NCBI RefSeq assembly: GCF_000783395.1
Contig: NZ_JSFK01000023.1
Coordinates: forward strand, 62,001-126,000
DNA: 64,000 bases
Direction of reading: 5' to 3'
Origin: Pseudomonas chlororaphis
GTDB lineage: Bacteria > Pseudomonadota > Gammaproteobacteria > Pseudomonadales > Pseudomonadaceae
Positions within the stretch are counted from its first letter, which is position 1. The number at the start of each line of letters is the position of its first letter. The translations under genes were made by a program, and so were the position numbers. Positions 63,401 to 64,000 of the stretch are shown here, piece after piece. The notes under the pieces are model-generated. The model saw only the letters and a program-made list of their open reading frames with translations, made no database searches and was not told the origin of the DNA.

Positions 63401-64000
63401 GTCAAGGAAGCGCTCGGCCGTCAGCTCAGGTCGATGCAGATAACCCCGCGCCACCTGCACCCCGCCCAGATACATCTCGCCGACCACACCCAACGGCGTC
63501 GGTTGCTGATGAGCATCAAGGATGTACACGCGGGTGTTGCACAGCGGTTTGCCAATCGGCGGCGCGCCTTGCGGTACTGGCGATTGCGGTTCCAACGTCC
63601 ACACCGTGCTGTCGACGGTGGCTTCGGTCGGGCCATACACGTTGTGCAGGCGCACCTGCGGCAGACGCTCGCGGACGCTGCGCACCAACGCGGCGGTCAG
63701 CTCACCGCCACCACAGAACACATCGCTCAGGCTGCTGCACTCAACGACTTCTTCCACTTCAAGGAATTGCTGCAACAGCGCCGGTACAAACTGGATGACG
63801 TTGACCTGTTGCTCACGAATCAGTTGCACCAGCGCGGCCGGATCGCGGTGATCATCCGGGCCAGCGAGAACCAGACGCATGCCGCAGCTCAACGGCCAGA
63901 ACAGCTCCCATACCGAGGCGTCGAAACTGAACGGGGTTTTCTGCAACAGCGCGGCGCCGGTAGAAAGCGGACACAGTCCGGCGCTCCAGTGCAGCAGATT
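51488..64000 (-). CDS. Cyclic lipopeptide non-ribosomal peptide synthetase, C-terminal 4170 residues
   Basis: The frame runs off the right edge, so the start is missing. Order: A1 (partial)-T, C-A2-T, C-A3-T, C-A4-T-TE1-TE2. All carrier domains have GGHSLLA. The first C domain has HHLSAAQGD near its start (62552-62579), the HH(I/L)x4GD mark of dual condensation/epimerisation domains, and HHLVMDH; the next two are LCL type (HHIVADG, HHIISDG). Read by eye, pocket residues are DAWQFGVVD for A1 (Gln), DAMFLGCTY for both A2 and A3 (aliphatic), and DGWKFGVVD for A4 (acidic). TE1 has GWSFGG (52946) and TE2 GHSFGG (52071). This predicts ...D-Gln-aliphatic-aliphatic-Glu/Asp released as a lactone, as in tensin/amphisin-group lipopeptides. 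macA and macB follow. Confidence 0.92.
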   Translation of the reverse strand, partial: NLLHWSAGLCPLSTGAALLQKTPFSFDASVWELFWPLSCGMRLVLAGPDDHRDPAALVQLIREQQVNVIQFVPALLQQFLEVEEVVECSSLSDVFCGGGELTAALVRSVRERLPQVRLHNVYGPTEATVDSTVWTLEPQSPVPQGAPPIGKPLCNTRVYILDAHQQPTPLGVVGEMYLGGVQVARGYLHRPELTAERFLDDPFNDQPGARLYRTGDVARYLADGNIEYLGRNDDQVKIRGLRIELGEIQAHLARVDGVREAAVLAREDVPGDQRLVAYYSGECFENDQLRSQLLTHLPDYMVPAVFVHLQALPLTPNGKLDRQALPAPDQSALLTREYEAPVGEVETVIAGIWAELLKVERVGRFDHFFELGGHSLLAVNLVARMRRAGLSADIRVLFGQPTLAALAAAVGGEPVAAVPANLVPADCARITPDLLPLVALDQSTIDRIIASIPGGARNVQDIYPLAPLQTGILFHHLSAAQGDPYVLQAQFAFADEPRLQAFTDALQQVIERHDILRTSLFWEGLEEPVQVVWRQASLSCEALALDAEAGDALSQLRDRFTIDNYRMPVTEAPLMRVVYSRDAVNQRVVALLLFHHLVMDHVALEVLQHEMQAFLLGNAGQLSEPVPYRNYVAHTRAGLSAQEHQSFFREMLGAIDEPTLPYGQNLAHDGPAQKAQLTLENTLSHSVRQQARRLGVSAASLMHLAWAQVLGQLSGRDAVVFGTVLLGRLQGGEGSERALGVFINTLPLCIELNAHSVKGAALATHERLSQLLAHEHAQLAQVQQCSAMPAGTPLFSTLLNYRHSAPVGPISAEVQAAWHGMQLLDAEEHTNYRLTLSVDDLGEDFGLKVLAGAGIDAQRICGYMQGALMTLLNALEHTPHAGFDRLSVVSAEERHQLLVEFNATQREYPQALTVHALFEGQVAAQPQAVAAVHGEQSLSYFELNAQANRLAHQLIAQGVQPGDHVAILLPRSLTLLVAQLAIAKCAAAYVPLDIHAPSERQSFMVDDCQAVALLTLSGEVIDNAVRRIDLDTLSLDEQSTQNPSLSQTSESLAYIMYTSGSTGTPKGVMVPHRGIGRLVINNGYADFNPQDRVVFASNPAFDASTMDIWGPLLNGGRVVVIDHQTLLDPNAFGCELSARGATILFVTTALFNQYVQLIPQALKGLRMLLCGGERGDPAAFRQLLAEAPALRIVHCYGPTETTTYATTFEVREVSKNAESVPIGGPIGNTQVYLLNAHQQPVPMGVTGELYIGGEGVALGYLNRPDLTAEKFLRDPFSDKPGALLYRTGDLARWLAPGQLDCIGRNDDQVKIRGFRIELGEIENHLLSCAGVKEAVVLARQDSQQTTRLVAYYTAHAEQLDSAGLHKQLQARLPEYMVPSAWVQLDRLPLNNNGKVDRKALPKPDDATLLSREYTAPQGQLETALAQIWAEVLQVGQVGRHDHFFELGGHSLLAMRVVSLIRQRLGVELALSDLFADAQLSAVAEVLNRAGRSALADIVPAPRDQPLPMSFAQQRLWFLAQMTGGNSAYNIPLGLRLRGHLHVDALQAALARIVARHETLRSRFISLDDGAQVSIAPVDSGLLLRVEDLREDLQAEHSVQGLMAQEASTAFDLHNDPLIRGRLVRLADDHHVLLLTVHHIVADGWSMGVLTAELMALYQAFSHGQPDPLPPLTLQYGDYAVWQRQWLSGDVLQRQSDYWQQTLDGAPALLTLPTDRPRPAQQDYAGSHVEVRLDEHLSTGLKALSQRHGATLFMTLMSAWAMLMSRLSGQSDVVIGAPVANRSRAEVEGLIGMFVNTLAVRIDTSGAPSVEALLARVKARTLEAQAHQDLPFEQVVEIARPVRSLAHSPLFQTTLSWDSSVGPQLALGELTLEGVAGPGEVAKFDLTLTLGEVNGVIRGTLNYATALFDALTIKRYIGYFERLLDAMVADDQTVLERVPLLANDERQRLLYDFNATARDYPQTLTVHGIFQQQAAAHPKAVAAVHGAHWLSYFELNAQANRLAHHLIAHGVQPGDHVAILLPRSLELLVAQLAIAKCAAAYVPLDINAPSERQAFMVEDCRAVALLTLSSEVIDYVAPRVDLDTLTLNGQPTHNPNLLQSSETLAYIMYTSGSTGTPKGVMVAHRGIGRLVINNGYADFNAQDRVVFASTPAFDASTMDIWGPLLNGGRVVIIDHQTLLDPNAFGRELRASGATILFVTTALFNQYVQLIPQALKGLRILLCGGERGDPAAFRRLLAEAPALRIVHCYGPTETTTYATTFEVQEVADDAESVPIGGPIGNTQVYVLDAYQQPVPMGVTGELYIGGQGVALGYLNRPDLTAEKFLRDPFSETPGALLYRTGDLARWLAPGQLDCIGRNDDQVKIRGFRIELGEIENRLLNCPGIKEAVVLARRDGQDAPRLVAYYTAHEGLLDSAGLHAQLHARLPEYMLPTAWVQLEVLPLNNNGKVDRKALPAPTQEALLSRVYEAPANPLEASLARVWAEVLQVEQVGRHDNFFELGGHSLLAMRMLSQVRQQLGVELALADLFANPELTAVAEVLSQAERSHLPEILPAPRDQALPLSFAQQRLWFLAQMDGGNTAYNIPMGLHLRGRLDAVALQRALARIVARHETLRSRFAQLNDEAQVLIAPVDSGLPLIEEDWRQQPQTDEALRALIETEARGPFNLQDGPLIRGRLVRLADEHHVLLLTMHHIISDGWSMGVLTRELMALYQAFSHGEADPLPALALQYADYAVWQRRWLSGEVLQRQSDYWQQTLAGAPALLSLPTDRPRPAQQDHHGGSVEIELDAQTSAGLKALCQRHGVTPYMVIMSAWAMLLARLSGQSDVVIGSPVANRTRAEIEGLIGMFVNTLALRIDTSGDLTGAALLARVKAQTLAAQAHQDLPFEHVVEITRPLRSLSHTPLFQTLLSWDSSVAPALALGGLTLEGVAGENHFVKFDLSLSLGESQHGVRGSLRYATALFDESTVRRFTGYLQRLLTALVTDDQAVLAQVNLLAADEQQRLLGDFNATAVDCPVEQPIQSLFEAQVQRQPDAIAVQSGEQSLTYHELNTRANRLAHHLREQGVGPDARVALCVERGLDLVVGLLGILKAGGAYVPLDPAYPAERLDFMLKDCAPVAVLVHTATRSLFAGTDVAVIDFDQCSWHAQSEGNPQVPGLTPANLAYMIYTSGSTGTPKGVMLEHRGLCNLMHWGSQICPPTPESALLQKAPFSFDGSVWEFFWPLTAGVRLVLARPGGHREPAYLAQLIRQQRITVVKFVPALLQQFVELQEVSECTSLTDIFCGGGELTAALAAAVRQQLPWVRLHNVYGPTEATVDSTAWTLEPHMPVPTSELPIGKAICNTRLYVLDAHDQPVPLGVIGQLHIGGIGVARGYMGLPQMQAERFIDSPFVAGDRLYRTGDLVRYRADGNLEFLGRDDFQVKLHGLRLELGEIEARLIQHPDVREAVVLMRDERLVAYFTVCEGSAAPAIDTLRAFILEQLPEYMVPGAFVALEVLPLSPNGKIERQALPAPGLDAVLSRRYEAPQGEVESLLAQVWGEVLKVEQVGRHDNFFELGGHSLLAIRLVNLLQRAGQEVTLAELFQRPSVESLAALLSQRSAVPEHPEGLVVVRPGEGGNALFLIHEFSGRDVYFPALAMHIEGQFPIYGLPGVPLGQPQLRTLECMATRMVGIIRAVQPHGPYRLAGWSFGGLLAYEIAQQLLGLDETVAFVGLLDTYAPHPASQDKTRWSGAHRDKRQLLEHCRARSQMRGAEGLPALADVEKLEAEVELIAFDELFQRCCEQQLPDPELAALTPAQAWSYFDREAAHGLALAHYRVSPASQPVHLFRAQGLMPGQVQPSPTRGWEQKVASDLLRCIDVPGDHRSMMKNPDIQALGQALSQAMAAAQAPQPQAYQPVLTIQSGHAGHAPIFCVPGAGDSVTGFIHLTEALGPEWPIFGLQPRGLDGSGVPHSQVEAAARCYLQAVEQLYPQGPVHLIGHSFGGWVAHAMAAQLQAAGREVASLTLIDSEAPGGNGTAGKPYTTTAALKRLIETLQLSSGKSLGIDPLAFAEADDTTQMRLLHEGMVRAGVLSARSSAQAMHGPVRTFATALRTVYQPQRAYTGPVRLALVDDPTLDAWGNQREQAAMVEGWQRQVADLAVWYGPGNHFTILKAPNVFSLAAWWHDGLKVPAGQVVS
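56640..58130 (-). repeat. Adenylation domain A3, near-duplicate of A2
   Basis: This stretch and 59800-61290 encode almost the same protein (shared GDHVAILLPRSL, FDASTMDIWGPLLNGG, IVHCYGPTETTTYATTF) and have long runs of identical DNA. The flanking C domains differ more. It points to domain duplication or gene conversion. Confidence 0.8.
59800..61290 (-). repeat. Adenylation domain A2, near-duplicate of A3
   Basis: Partner of 56640-58130, offset by about 3.16 kb, one module length. Both have the same predicted specificity pocket. Confidence 0.8.

Overview
The window looks like chromosomal DNA of a fluorescent Pseudomonas (P. fluorescens species complex). The GC-rich codon use, an NRPS with tandem thioesterases followed by MacAB, a REPIN of the GTGGGAGCGAGCC type, Fur-type iron-uptake genes and a hydroxyproline operon all fit. 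No replication origin, phage, CRISPR array or intact transposase gene was seen.

Layout. (1) 1-6.5 kb: trans-4-hydroxyproline catabolism (permease, epimerase, deaminase, semialdehyde dehydrogenase, D-hydroxyproline oxidase). (2) 6.5-9.1 kb: an unrecognised 761-aa protein whose start lies 25 nt after an atypical tRNA with anticodon CTT, then a DUF2945 gene relic. (3) 9.2-18.6 kb: short-chain dehydrogenase plus AraC regulator, small stress-type genes, D-galactose dehydrogenase, YahK-type alcohol dehydrogenase, TrmK, tautomerase/FrnE/SDR run, LysR, and an antitoxin-Fic pair with no usable fic start codon. (4) 18.6-25.1 kb: a LacI-controlled sugar operon (dehydrogenase, TIM-barrel isomerase, NHS-type symporter) with a clear promoter and operator, bracketed by two almost identical copies of a YcaC-type hydrolase cassette. 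(5) 25.1-33.4 kb: TetR/SDR pair, hydrolase relic, quinone-oxidoreductase-like gene, an inverted-repeat element, a siderophore receptor, and a NemR-like TetR regulon (DJ-1 protein, Old Yellow Enzyme) with three matching operators. (6) 33.4-45.6 kb: REPIN, an FeS (6-4) photolyase behind a LitR/PplR-type box, hybrid histidine kinase, diguanylate cyclase, MFS transporter, a FecI-FecR-receptor surface-signalling operon with Fur-like boxes, and the third hydrolase cassette. (7) 45.9-64 kb: a LuxR regulator, two MITE-like repeats around DUF6124-like small genes (one frameshifted by an 8-bp repeat), macB, macA, and the 3' end of a lipopeptide synthetase.

How the parts work together. The synthetase end reads A(partial)-T, dual C/E-A-T, C-A-T, C-A-T-TE-TE. 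The adenylation pockets suggest D-Gln, two aliphatic residues and a C-terminal acidic residue, the order seen in tensin/amphisin-group cyclic lipopeptides; MacAB would export the product. Most of the rest is accessory metabolism, iron uptake and stress response in small independently regulated units.

The least explained structures are the CTT tRNA with its downstream unknown gene, the DUF6124-like locus with its long leader and repeat-controlled frame, and the triplicated hydrolase cassette that shares an operator-like motif with a spot beside the LysR gene. Everything here was read by eye; no database search or folding program was run.
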